From: Planctomycetota bacterium
Lineage (GTDB): Bacteria; Planctomycetota; JAJSAM01; JAJVHW01
NCBI GenBank assembly: GCA_021776825.1
Contig: JAJFFG010000110.1
Coordinates: 33,399-97,398, forward strand
DNA: 64,000 bases
Direction: 5' to 3'
Shown here: in pieces, positions 10,001 through 17,447 of the stretch
Layout of the letters: each line of letters opens with the position of its first letter
Position numbering within the stretch: the first letter of the stretch is position 1
The notes under the pieces: generated by a model
The model's database searches: none
Told to the model about the DNA's origin: nothing
What the model saw: only the letters and a program-made list of their open reading frames with translations
Translations under genes and position numbers: made by a program

Positions 10001-10697
10001 GGTCACCTGCACCAACGCCGCGAAGTCCGGTGACATGCTGGTGCAGCACTTCGCGTTCACGGTGAGCGACGACGACGGCATCGTCTACGACGGCACCACG
10101 TACTTCGGCTTCTTCACGGCGGCTGCGCTAGCGGATCAGAAGGGCGTCATCGGCGCCGCTCTTCGCGAGCTCACCGCCGACGAGCTGGCGAGCGCGCAGT
10201 CGTTCCCGGCCCCCGACGGAGCGCCGTTCGCATCGGGTCCGCTCCGCATGGTCGACGACGTCGAGATCTGGCTCCCCGATGGCGGCGAACACGGACTCGG
10301 GTACCTGCGCGGCGGGATCGACGTCGACGCCGAGGCATGGTTCTTCAAGGCCCACTTCGTCGGCGACGCCGTCTGGCCCGGTTCGTTGGGGCTCGAGTCG
10401 TTCGTCCAACTTCTCGAGGCTGCGGCAGCCCGGCGCTGGGAGCTGGGGCCTGGCGATCGCTTCGACGCGACGGCACCCGGCACGACCCACGAGTGGACCT
10501 ACCGCGGCCAGATTCTGCCGACGCGGCACCGCGTGACCCTCGAGGCGACCATCACCGCGTGGGACGACGCGACGCGCACCGTCACCGCCGACGGCCTCCT
10601 CACTGTGGACGGCCTCGCCATCTACGCGATGAAGGCCTTCACGGTCCGCATCGTCGCCGAGGCATCCGACCCGCCACACGATAGGATCGCCCTGTGA
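4008..10697 (+). CDS. pfaC: PfaC/Pfa3-like polyunsaturated fatty acid synthase, KS-CLF-AT-DH-DH
   Basis: A 2229-residue multidomain synthase. The ketosynthase at 1-460 has Cys190 in DAACASSLY, His324 in HGTGT and His368 in KSNVGH. A second KS-like domain at about 465-840 lacks the Cys (SSEETSGL at the equivalent place) and is a chain-length factor. An acyltransferase at about 945-1290 has Ser1044 in GYSLGE and the EMGPGSS tail. A Pro-rich linker lies around 1310-1370. FabA-like hot-dog dehydratases occupy 1450-2229, two double hot-dogs with active-site-like His1735 in CHFVDDMVMPGT and His2116 in AHFVGDAVWPGS. Known Pfa3/PfaC proteins use such domains to iteratively condense malonyl units and place cis double bonds. 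The KS-CLF-AT-DH-DH order resembles myxobacterial Pfa3 more than Shewanella PfaC, where AT sits in PfaB. ATG start, 9 bases after the preceding stop. Confidence 0.9.
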   Translation: MARSIAIVGIGGVFPGAPDVDALWRLVREGRDAASEPPSGRWMLHPALAHAPGDPAPDRVLSRRGCFLRDFRFAPRDLDLDAELLARLDPSVHVTLHAAREAFEHGVTDGLDRTRVGVVLGHIALPTDGASAIARATIGRTLRELVGDSAAVDVEDDPHPLNRYVAGLPAGAVARGLGLGGVRFTLDAACASSLYALHLACEELAAGRADAMLAGGASRPDALYTQMGFSQLRALSPSGECTPFDARADGLVVGEGAGMFLLKRLDDAVAAGDTIHGVVRGVGLSNDVEGSVLAPSGAGQLRALRAAYADAGWEPTDIDLVECHGTGTPKGDAVEIGALRALWDDNETDAAARTDLCVVGSVKSNVGHLLTGAGAVGLTKVLLALRHAELPPTAHFERAADRVPLADGPFEVLSEPRAWPERADGAPRRAAVSAFGFGGINAHVLVEEWRADVAPPAQPAQPAVAPPRVAVIGVAARLGNWESRSDVRLGLLRSKPRAPAPATRDYGADAARSDDDAGVHEAGPIRIRPGRFRIPPSELASMLPQQAVMLDVAARALGDAGALAAPGDRTPRLRSGVFVGMSLDLETTTFHLRWWIEAQATTWVAEGADPAEVDAWIDVLMDAVGPPLTADRTLGALGGVVASRIAREFRFGATSFGLSSEETSGLTALMLGVRALERGDLDEALVGAVDLQTDVRARQAARAAGRLRGAPGDGAVALVLKRLDDARRDGDRVLAVIDEIDARGGGGLGEDTPLTRENEPCESATRVVGDTGAARGLVDVARAVLSLDGQILPGGAAPAQHWLRDRVDGPRRAVISDTGVDGSAVTVVLEGDEQTPPRALPLGPPRHGLFVVEAASREDLRGALDALDSLARATSGMNSVHAAARAWWRDHPSTGEGVAVALVARDTADLVDRIEEARQIVAGSRMPLRGDGARVFFSADPLARHGGVAFVFPGSGCHFHGMGRGLATAFPAVIAKRDRTNERLRSQLAADHFWGAAEPDAAHGPGPALDDLRPHITGQVALGTLVSDVVRHFGVQPTASIGYSLGETAGLFALGGWNDRDGMLRRIDRTTLFTLDLAGPCDAARAVWGVPGSEAVDWVMGVVDRPADEVRDALAAFDRAYLLIVNTDDECVIGGDRVQVGDAVAVLGSAFLPLEGVTTVHCDVVEPVRNAYHALHVFDDAAAPEDIRFYSCAWGRAYDVTSTSGADSIVENALHGFDFPRVVRQAWQDGVRVFVEMGPGSSATRMIGRILHDVPHRAAAVCFPGREPLEALLCALGRLAVEGAPLDLAPLYAEEERPGEGPEEVAGPQAVVVHGGGAPLHVPPPPSAPHVAPPPPPPETAPEPAPASALPESPTEPLPAVPITSAPISAPTIALVGEDPVVAGLARAAEARGRAHDGFLRLSDALTRTMTANLHTQTALIARGEVGTDPVRARAPTDAAHVPSLAPAPYLDRDQCLEFARGSIASVLGPEWADADTYSTRVRLPDEPLMLVDRILSIEGEPLSMTSGRIVTEHDVLPGMWYLDHGCAPVCIAVESGQADLFLSAHLGIDLVTRGDAVYRLLDARVEFHGPLPRVGQTVRYDIRIQRFFRQGETRLFRFEFEGTIDGEPVITMRDGTAGFFTQAELDAGQGIVLIARDMEQRPGVRPVDWCDLAPHGTCTLDEPGVEALRRGDLATAFGPDFANLPVTSPPGLPGGRMRLVDRITELDTQGGRFGLGRVRAEADIHPDDWFLTCHFVDDMVMPGTLMYECCLHTLRALVTRLGWVAEDEAITYEPIVGVASSLRCRGQVLTTTRVAAYEIEIKELGYGPEPYAIADAMMYADGRAIVRMENMSLRMTGVTREQLEALWSDREPPLPAFTREGILAYAQGRPSDAWGPTYLPFDDERFLARLPAPPYSFVTRVLSATSPAFEVRAGVRVVAEYDVPDAGTDDGWYFDAAGSDRMPFTVFLETPLQVCGWTSAYMGSALTSDKALHYRNLGGVATLHRPVRPGHGTLRTEVTCTNAAKSGDMLVQHFAFTVSDDDGIVYDGTTYFGFFTAAALADQKGVIGAALRELTADELASAQSFPAPDGAPFASGPLRMVDDVEIWLPDGGEHGLGYLRGGIDVDAEAWFFKAHFVGDAVWPGSLGLESFVQLLEAAAARRWELGPGDRFDATAPGTTHEWTYRGQILPTRHRVTLEATITAWDDATRTVTADGLLTVDGLAIYAMKAFTVRIVAEASDPPHDRIAL
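10682..10687 (+). promoter_or_regulatory. Candidate leaderless -10 element (TAGGAT)
   Basis: TAGGAT ends 6 bases before the GTG start of the next gene, inside the last codons of the synthase gene. It fits the TANNNT-N6-start pattern repeated elsewhere in the window, so the downstream genes may also be transcribed independently of the synthase. No clear -35 box is visible. Confidence 0.4.
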
Positions 10698-11269
10698 GCG
10701 CCACACCCAAGCTGCCGCAGACGTATCCGTCGCGACCCTCGATGCAGGGCCTCGTGCTGCTGCTGACGATCGGCTGGCTGCCGGTCGGGATCTGGGTCGC
10801 GTGGTCGCTGTTCGCGAATCCGGCTGGCCGGACCGCGGGGGGCCTCGGCTTCGTCGGGGTCTGGCTGGCCGTGGCGCTGTTCCTGGCCTGGCGACTCGAC
10901 ATGCTATTCGCCAAGATGTCGGTCACCGTGCGCGGCGTGAGTCGCAACGGACTCGTGCGGCGCTCCGGGATCGTGTGGAACGGCATCGGCCGCGTCCGCA
11001 TCTGGGCTGTCGATCCGGGCGGTTCGGGGGCTCAGTTCTTCCGCGCCTTGACCGGCGTCGGGAGCGGAGAGGTCGTCGAGCGCAACGCGGCTGCCGGACA
11101 CGACCTGCTGACCGACGAACGGGCCCGCACCGGGCTGATCGCGAATGCCATGCTCTACGACCTGCGCGGCAAGCCGTGCGTCGAACTGGTGAACGCCTTC
11201 GACTGGCCGGCGATGCAGACCCTCGCCGCCGTCGCGAGAGAGCACGAGATCGAGGTCGTCCTCGCGTGA
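10694..11269 (+). CDS. Small membrane protein of unknown function in the Pfa operon
   Basis: A 191-residue protein with GTG start overlapping the synthase stop (GTGA), so it is probably translationally coupled. Two hydrophobic segments at about residues 18-39 and 47-68 form a hairpin anchor. The remaining soluble part (WNGIGRVRIW, VVERNAAAGHDLL) has the feel of a membrane-linked PH-like domain, but I cannot place it in a named family. Its position between the fatty acid synthase and an acyltransferase suggests a role in handing acyl product to the membrane, which is inference only. The next gene also overlaps it by four bases. Confidence 0.72.
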   Translation: MSATPKLPQTYPSRPSMQGLVLLLTIGWLPVGIWVAWSLFANPAGRTAGGLGFVGVWLAVALFLAWRLDMLFAKMSVTVRGVSRNGLVRRSGIVWNGIGRVRIWAVDPGGSGAQFFRALTGVGSGEVVERNAAAGHDLLTDERARTGLIANAMLYDLRGKPCVELVNAFDWPAMQTLAAVAREHEIEVVLA

Positions 11270-14200
11270 GCGATGAGCGCGCAGGCGGCCCCTGGTGGCG
11301 GCTCGTGCGCTGGCTCGCGTGGGCGGCCATTCGCGTCTACTACCGCTCGTTCGACGTGAAGGGCGACCATCAGGTGCCGGCCGAGGGGCCCGTGCTGGTC
11401 GTCGTCAACCACCCGAACTCGATCCTCGACGCTGCGGCGCTGCTCCTCGCGATCGACCGTCCGGTGCGCTTCGGCGCCAAGGCGCCGCTGTTCCGGTCGA
11501 AGATTCTGGGCACCGTGCTCCGACGCATCGGCGGCATTCCGATCCATCGACGTGGCGACGCCGGCTCCGATCCAGAGAGCAACCAGGCGACGTACGCGCA
11601 GTACATCGCAGCGCTGCATCGCGGCGAGGTCTGCGCGATCTTCCCGGAGGGCTTCACGCACCTCGATCCCGAGCTGAAGTACGTGAAGGCCGGCGCCGGC
11701 CGCATCGCGAAGGCGGCGGTCACCGAGTTCGACGGTGATCTGAACCTGGTCGTGCTGCCCGTCGGCTTGACGTTTCGCCCCGAGCAGGTCTTCCGCGGCG
11801 ATGCGTTCGTGCGGATCGGCGCCCCGTTCGCGATCGATGACCTGCGCGACGCGCCGCGCGAGGAGGCGATCCCCGAGCTGCAGACTCGCATGACGGAGGC
11901 GCTGCGGCCGCTGATCCTGCACTTGGAGAGCACCGATCACCGGCCGCTCGTGCAGGGCGTGGCGAAGGTGATGCACGACGATCTGCGGACGACCGGCGCC
12001 ATCGATCCGCTGCCGGCGATCGCCGACGCCGAACGTATGGCGGGTCGCTGCCTCAATCACTTCCTCGAGACCGATCCCGATCTCGTCGGGCGCGTGCGCC
12101 GTCGGTACGAGGCGTATCGCCGACTCTCCGACACGCTTCGTGTCCCGGCCACCGCGCTGCGCATGCGAGACCGCCCGATCCGATGGCTGCTCGCGATGCT
12201 CGGCACGACCCTGCTCCTCGTGCTCGGTCTGCCCGTCTTTGCCGTGGGCATGTTGACGGCGTATGCGCCGGGTCGTTTGACCGACGTGCTCGCGCAGCGG
12301 GTCGCGAAGCGTGAAGGCAGCGACGCCGCTCTCGTCGTCGCGCGGATCGTGATCGGCGCGGTCGTGTTCGGTGTGTTCTGGGGCCTCCTACTCTGGCTCA
12401 TCTACGACTGGTCCGCGAGTCTCCCGGCCACGGGCGCAGCCGGTCTCGTGCTCGCCGCCTCGGGGATCTACACGGCCCGCTTCCGCACGCGCGCACAGGG
12501 TTGGATCCACCGCGGCCTCTCGTTGTCTCCCGCGTTCGTTCGGCGCGGCGCCGTGCGGCGTGTCGCGGAAGAACGAGAACGGCTCCTGTGGATCCTCAAC
12601 GAGTCGCTGCTGCGCTACGAGACCGAGACCGGGGAGTCCTCGCTTCCGACCGATGCCGCGCGTCGCCGCGAGCAGGAGCGTCGCTCGCGGAAGAAGTTCG
12701 TACGCCGCCAACTCGCGGTCGTCGCACTCGCGTGCGTGGGGCTGTGGCTGCTCCCCGGGCGCGGCGACACGGAGCTCTCGCGACTGGCGGACACCGAGTC
12801 GCCGTGGATGTCGCTGGCAGAGTCCGACGCGTCGGCCGCCGTGCGGCAGGACGCCGGTCGGCTCGCCGGCTACCTCGCGCAGCTCAGTCACGCGGAGAAG
12901 CGATCGAACCGACTGCGTCGCGAGTTCCGCGAGGGCGATCGCACGTACTACGATTCCGACGACGACGCCGCTGTGCGCGATGCGTTGCTCGAGTTCCTGT
13001 CGGCGCGCGACGGACTCATGCGCATCGCGTGGTTCTATCGCGATGCGCTGAACGCACCCGAGGACCTGCGGGCACCCGCCTTCGTTCTCGCCCACACGGC
13101 GACCGTCGAGGCCGTGGCGCGTGGCATGCAGCTGGTCGAGACGTTCGGCGACGACAGTGAGGCGCGGCGCAAGCTGAACGAGCGCGACCGCACGCGCGGC
13201 ATCCCGAGCGGCGTGTTTGACAGCGTGCGCGCGAACCTCGCTGACGTGCAGGCGCTGGAGACCCTCTCCGAAGGCGTTGCGCACTTCGAGAGGATGCGAC
13301 AGGGCGACGCGCTGCCGACCGGCGAGCCGTGGGACGGACTCATCCTCGCGGCTGCACGCGGTGCCGATGTCGTCGAGGACCTGTCGGAACGCGTCGCGCA
13401 GTACCGCTTCGATGCGAGTGTCCGTCACGCGGTGCAGCGTGGCGACACGGTGCGCTACGACGTGTCCGCGGTCGTCTCCACCTGGGTGGGCGACGCGCGC
13501 GTGAAGACGACACCCGGCGGACACGGTCAGATCACGGCCGAACAGGTCGAGTGGGTTCGCGGCCAACTGCAGCCCGGCGACATCGTCCTCGAACGTCGCA
13601 ACTGGTATCTCTCGAACGCGTTCCTGCCTGGCTTCTGGCCACACGCGACGCTGTACGTCGGGGGCGAGGCGGGCGTCGAGGCGCTCGGGATCGCCGACGA
13701 TCCGCGCGTCGTGCCGCGTCTCGATGACATGCGACGGGAGGACCCGCACGGCGGCGCGAGCGTCATCATCGAAGCCATCTCAGACGGCGTCGTCTTCACC
13801 TCGCTCGAGTACTCGGTGGGAGGGGCGGACGCGATCTGCGTCTTCCGCCCACGGCTGCCGCCCGAGCAGATCGCCGAGGCAGTCGCACGCGCCATCGGTC
13901 ACCACGGCAAGCCCTACGACTTCGACTTTGACTTCTTCTCGACCGACAAGCTCGTGTGCACGGAGGTCGTCTACCAGGCGTACGACCCGGTGCTACATCT
14001 CGAGCTGGAGGAGATCGCGGGTCGCAAGACGCTGCCCGCGCTCGCGTTCGTGCGGCGCTGGAAGGACGACGTGGATCGCGGCAAGCCGTCGCTGGATCTG
14101 ATCCTGTTCATCGACCACGACGAAACCACGGGCGTCGCGCGTATCGCCGACGCCGAAACGCTCGTCGAGTCGCTCGATCGCCCTGGACTCGCACTGCTGC

Positions 14201-14295
14201 AGGCACGCCGCGGCGTTCCGGGCTTCCTCACGCCGGTCACGATCGGCCTGGTGGCCTTCATGATCGTCGGCCTGACGCTCCTGCGCCGCCGCTGA
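11266..14295 (+). CDS. PlsC-type acyltransferase fused to YiiX-like permuted NlpC/P60 hydrolase
   Basis: A 1009-residue protein. The GTG at 11266 (overlapping the previous TGA) is the best start because the acyltransferase fold begins soon after it. Residues 1-330 are a PlsC/AGPAT-like glycerolipid acyltransferase with NHPNSILD (HX5D spacing, as in one GPAT-like subfamily, instead of the usual HX4D) and FPEGFTH. Membrane helices follow at about 305-410 and again near 480-500. Residues 740-970 resemble YiiX/YebB permuted papain-fold hydrolases: QPGDIVLERR, PHATLYVGG (likely His), then STDKLVCTEVVYQAY (likely Cys). A last helix lies at the C-terminus. Myxobacterial Pfa3 proteins carry a fused AGPAT, so this gene probably esterifies the Pfa product into lipid; the cysteine hydrolase could cleave or remodel acyl or peptide bonds. 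The fusion partner is unusual and its role unknown. Confidence 0.82.
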   Translation: MSDERAGGPWWRLVRWLAWAAIRVYYRSFDVKGDHQVPAEGPVLVVVNHPNSILDAAALLLAIDRPVRFGAKAPLFRSKILGTVLRRIGGIPIHRRGDAGSDPESNQATYAQYIAALHRGEVCAIFPEGFTHLDPELKYVKAGAGRIAKAAVTEFDGDLNLVVLPVGLTFRPEQVFRGDAFVRIGAPFAIDDLRDAPREEAIPELQTRMTEALRPLILHLESTDHRPLVQGVAKVMHDDLRTTGAIDPLPAIADAERMAGRCLNHFLETDPDLVGRVRRRYEAYRRLSDTLRVPATALRMRDRPIRWLLAMLGTTLLLVLGLPVFAVGMLTAYAPGRLTDVLAQRVAKREGSDAALVVARIVIGAVVFGVFWGLLLWLIYDWSASLPATGAAGLVLAASGIYTARFRTRAQGWIHRGLSLSPAFVRRGAVRRVAEERERLLWILNESLLRYETETGESSLPTDAARRREQERRSRKKFVRRQLAVVALACVGLWLLPGRGDTELSRLADTESPWMSLAESDASAAVRQDAGRLAGYLAQLSHAEKRSNRLRREFREGDRTYYDSDDDAAVRDALLEFLSARDGLMRIAWFYRDALNAPEDLRAPAFVLAHTATVEAVARGMQLVETFGDDSEARRKLNERDRTRGIPSGVFDSVRANLADVQALETLSEGVAHFERMRQGDALPTGEPWDGLILAAARGADVVEDLSERVAQYRFDASVRHAVQRGDTVRYDVSAVVSTWVGDARVKTTPGGHGQITAEQVEWVRGQLQPGDIVLERRNWYLSNAFLPGFWPHATLYVGGEAGVEALGIADDPRVVPRLDDMRREDPHGGASVIIEAISDGVVFTSLEYSVGGADAICVFRPRLPPEQIAEAVARAIGHHGKPYDFDFDFFSTDKLVCTEVVYQAYDPVLHLELEEIAGRKTLPALAFVRRWKDDVDRGKPSLDLILFIDHDETTGVARIADAETLVESLDRPGLALLQARRGVPGFLTPVTIGLVAFMIVGLTLLRRR

Positions 14296-14360
14296 CTTCG
14301 GGCGCGTGAGATCGCGTGCCCGGGACCGTCAGGCGTGGCGCCCTCGTGAGAGAGGGGGGA

Positions 14361-14366
14361 TAGGAT
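14361..14366 (+). promoter_or_regulatory. Candidate -10 element (TAGGAT)
   Basis: TAGGAT lies 22 bases before the ATG of the TPR gene, in a short gap after the acyltransferase gene. This is the longer-leader variant of the TANNNT promoter pattern; CTCGGAGA between it and the ATG can act as a ribosome binding site. Confidence 0.4.
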
Positions 14367-14388
14367 CGTCGCACCCTCGGAGACGTGC

Positions 14389-15987
14389 ATGCGCAAGGCG
14401 ACGGTGCTCTGGATCTCGGCGGCCTGTTTCGGGCTGCTCGTCGTCGGCTGCGCCGGACTCTGTCTCGTGGCGGACTCCCTCGAAGGCGGCTGGCTCCTCG
14501 AGGACGTGCCCACGGCCGACGCGCTCTTCGATGACGCCGACGCCGACTTCCACGACGGGCGGTTCGAGCGCGCGCTGAAACTCGTCGATGAGGGGCTCGA
14601 GCTCGATCCGCTCTCTGCGCGCGGATGGTGCGCGCGCGGCGCCACTCTCAGTCGCCTGGACCGCCGTGCGGAGGAGGAGGCGAGCTACGCAAGGTCACTG
14701 GCGATCGATCCGGAGTACGCGTGGGCGCACTTCAGTCTCGCGCACCTCCACGAGGACGACGGCGACTGGGACGCTGCGTTCGCGTCCATGGAGGCGGCGT
14801 TCGCACAGGGCGACGAGGAGGCGGAATTCTACCAGTACCGCGGGTGGCTGCGGCTCACGACGAAGACCGACGTACCGGGAGCGCGCGCCGACTTCGACCG
14901 GGCTCTGGAGCTGGATCGCGACCACTTCTGGGCCCGTCAGAACCGAGGTTGGCTGTTCGAGGAAAGCGGGGACTTCGCGGCGGCCGAGCCGGACTATCGG
15001 CATGCGATCAAACTGGACCCCGAGCAGGCGTTCCCCCACGTCGGGCTCTCGCGGTGCCTCGCGGCCACCGGGCGTTCGTCCGAGGCCATCCCGCTTCGCC
15101 GCCGAGCCGCCGAGCTCGATCCGGAGGGGTGGTCGCTGCCGCTCGTGGAGTGGCGTCGGTTGGTCACCGCCGCACGCAAGGAGACCGGGTCGGCGGAGCT
15201 CCGGCTGGCCCTCGTGCAGGCCGAGGTCGCGGAACTGCGCAGTCTCGAGTTCCTACGTGAGGTCGAGGTGGCGGAGCAGAGCGTGGACGACTTTGGCGAG
15301 GAGGTGCAGGCCCGTGTCGAGAGCACATCGTCCGCCGGACAACGCGACGATATGGAGGCCGGGCTGAGGCGCCTCGGCATGCTCCCGCGGCGCACGGCGA
15401 CGGACGTGAGCACGACCGAGGGCGAGGACGCTCCGGCCGACGACCTCGCGTCGCAGGTGACCGCTGCGTTGAAGTCGCAGGTCTGGGCGTACTACGACCC
15501 GGACGCCGATCGCTTCACGTTCGTCGCCGAGGGTCTGCCGATCGATCTCCTCGAGCTGACTGCGGCCCACGAGCTGGTGCACGCGCTCCAGGACCAGCAC
15601 TTCGACCTGGGAGTGTTCCTCGAGCGGGCGACCCGCAAGGAGCCCGACGCCCCTCGCAACGATGATGCGCTGCTCGCCGCGCGCTGTGTCGCCGAGGGTG
15701 AGGCGACATTCGTGCAGACCGCCTGGCAGTTGAGCGCTCAGATACCCCTGCCTGCCGAAGGCCGCCTGAACATGACGGCCATGGCGCTGCAGGTGACCGC
15801 CGCCATGGATCTCGAGCAGCTGATCGACATGTCGTTCGCGATAGCTGCTGGTCTCGCGGAGGACCACCCGCTGCGCCGCGCGACGGCGCAGGCGAAATCC
15901 ATCCCCCGCTACGTGCTTCTGTCGCTCATGGGTGCGCATCGACGCCGCCGTGCACGGGGAGCTCTTGCTCGACGTGCTGCTGCGTGA
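14389..15987 (+). pseudogene. TPR / HExxH metallopeptidase-like protein, 5' part of a broken gene
   Basis: Encodes 532 residues. A signal or lipoprotein-like N-terminus (VVGCAGLC near 20) is followed by about five TPR units at 45-235, a helical linker, then a zinc-peptidase-like domain with HELVHALQDQHFDL near 398 and a downstream EGEATF glutamate, the pattern of a Gluzincin-like family common in secreted proteins. The homologous signal stops at PRYVLLSLMG near 520 and is followed by an Arg/Ala-rich tail typical of out-of-frame GC-rich sequence. The conserved C-terminal segment resumes in another frame immediately downstream, and the middle part usual for this family, as I recall it, is missing. 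A frameshift combined with an internal deletion is the simplest reading. A sequencing error would explain the frame change but not the missing segment. Confidence 0.7.
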
Positions 15988-16345
15988 GATGGAGGTTGCC
16001 GGCGCCGTCGCGAAGAAGGCCGCCGCGGGTTGGGACGGGGATCTCTACACGGCGTATCGCCGACCGGACGGACACGTGGCCGTCGTGCTGCTGACCACGT
16101 GGGATACGAAGACGGATGCGCGCGAGTTCTTCGGCGCGTACGCCGGCGGACTGCCGGCGAAGTACCCGGGCGGCGTGCCGCAGGCGAACGACGTGGATAC
16201 GGTCTGGCTCGACTGCGACTCGCTCGGGCAGACGGCGGCGCGACTGCGCGGACACGAGGTGATCTCCGTCGAGGGCTTCGACCGCGAGACGACAACGGCC
16301 GTGCTGGCCGCTGTGTCCGCGGCGCCGATCGAGTACGTCGAGTAG
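15932..16345 (+). pseudogene. Out-of-frame C-terminal remnant of the TPR/metallopeptidase gene
   Basis: Overlaps the end of the previous reading frame by 56 bases in a different frame. It encodes GELLLDVLLREM and GWDGDLYTAYRR followed by TTWDTKTDAREFF, which is the typical C-terminal module of proteins carrying the HELxHALQDQHFDL peptidase motif. It could be translated from the GTG at 15932, but there is no ribosome binding site and the module is not expected to stand alone. I read it as the severed tail of the preceding gene, with the junction between about 15925 and 15955. Confidence 0.65.
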
Positions 16346-16395
16346 GCTGCGTAGATCCGAGGTGGGTCCCACGTGGACCAGAGCAGGAGGCGCCG

Positions 16396-16944
16396 ATGCC
16401 GTTCCCGTTCCGTGCGCTACGACGCCTGACGGCGTACGCGGTCGTCGTGTTCATCACGCTGGGCGCGGCGTGGGTGCTCGACACGCGCGGGCGTGACGCC
16501 GCGGCGCGACAGGAATGCCGCGCTCACGTCCGTCTACTGACCGACTTCGTGCGCGCGGAGATCATCCGCTACGGCCCTCCGGCAGACACCGGTCGCGCGC
16601 TGCTCGAACGACTCGACGAGCGGCTGCCTCTCGCGTTCGGCGGTGGCCGTCGGATGATCTGTGAGGACGACGAGAACGGCGCGACGTGCTCGTACGCGAC
16701 CCGGGACTTCACGCGGTTCCCGTTGACGGGTGACCGAAGCGAGTGGCTCGTCTGCGAACGCGCGGGGCACCACGTCGATGGACTGTTCGTCGGCCTCGTC
16801 GACGGATCCGTGCAGTTCGTCACTCGCGAGGAGCTCGGTCTCGACCCGGACGAGCCGATCGTGGTCGGTCCCCAGTCGACGTGCGAGCCGCTGTCGCAGA
16901 TGACGCACGACGCCGTGGCTGGCGAGACGGCGGCCGTCCGATGA
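16396..16944 (+). CDS. Membrane-anchored protein with an H-X9-DG motif
   Basis: A 182-residue protein. The ATG at 16396 is preceded by AGGAGG at a good distance, and a TAGGCT -10 candidate lies at 16343-16348. One N-terminal helix at about 10-28 (AYAVVVFITLGAAWVL) anchors a short exported domain with three or four Cys. Near residue 120 it has H-VDGLFVGLV-DG, an exact H-X9-DG spacing, the signature at the C-terminus of DUF1559 pseudopilin-like proteins of planctomycetes. The protein is shorter than DUF1559 proteins and I do not see the type IV pilin prepilin site, so it may only share the fold end. It overlaps the next gene by four bases (ATGA). Confidence 0.68.
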   Translation: MPFPFRALRRLTAYAVVVFITLGAAWVLDTRGRDAAARQECRAHVRLLTDFVRAEIIRYGPPADTGRALLERLDERLPLAFGGGRRMICEDDENGATCSYATRDFTRFPLTGDRSEWLVCERAGHHVDGLFVGLVDGSVQFVTREELGLDPDEPIVVGPQSTCEPLSQMTHDAVAGETAAVR

Positions 16945-17405
16945 GCGAGCGCTCGCGGCTGACGATCGAGGGCGACGTCTCCGAGCCGGTGGCGCTGGCC
17001 CGGGACGACATTGTGGCTCTGCCCGACCAGGTGGACGACGTCGGAGCGCACGTGCCGCGACGCACCGGCCGCGCCGTGCGGTTGGCGACGTTGCTCGACC
17101 GCGCTGGTCGCGGCGCCGACGCGACGCACGTGACGTTCACATCGGCCGATGGGTTCTGCGCCAGCGTGCCGCTACCGCCCGTGCTCGGTGCACTCGTCGT
17201 CCACTCGGTGGGCGACGGACCGCTCCCGGACGAGAGTGGAGGGCCGTTCCGGATGCTCATCCCGGACGCGGCCGCGTGTCACCAGGACGTGATCGACACG
17301 TGCGCGAACGTCAAGCATCTGGCGCGCATCCGGCTGACTGTGGGACCGGGCGAGGACTCGCGCCCAGCGAGCGCGACGGCACACCGGCGCCTCCGCGATG
17401 CGTAG
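16941..17405 (+). CDS. Stand-alone oxidoreductase molybdopterin-binding domain protein
   Basis: A 154-residue protein starting at the ATG that overlaps the preceding stop. The N-terminus (LTIEGDVSEPVALARDDI) and the HVTFTSADGFCASVP and PFRMLIPD segments match the fold of sulfite-oxidase-type molybdopterin-binding domains. The single Cys in DGFCASVP is not where the molybdenum-ligating Cys of catalytic enzymes is expected, and the protein lacks the dimerisation domain, so it may be a degenerate binder rather than an active oxidoreductase. Its end is 42 bases upstream of hisS. Confidence 0.6.
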   Translation: MSERSRLTIEGDVSEPVALARDDIVALPDQVDDVGAHVPRRTGRAVRLATLLDRAGRGADATHVTFTSADGFCASVPLPPVLGALVVHSVGDGPLPDESGGPFRMLIPDAAACHQDVIDTCANVKHLARIRLTVGPGEDSRPASATAHRRLRDA

Positions 17406-17447
17406 CATTCCCGCGCGCGCTGCGTAGGGTGTTCGCCGAGACGAGCG

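Noticed and set aside
8079..10049. A 656-codon minus-strand frame
   Set aside because: Antisense to the dehydratase domains of the Pfa-like synthase, with no motif and no start signal.
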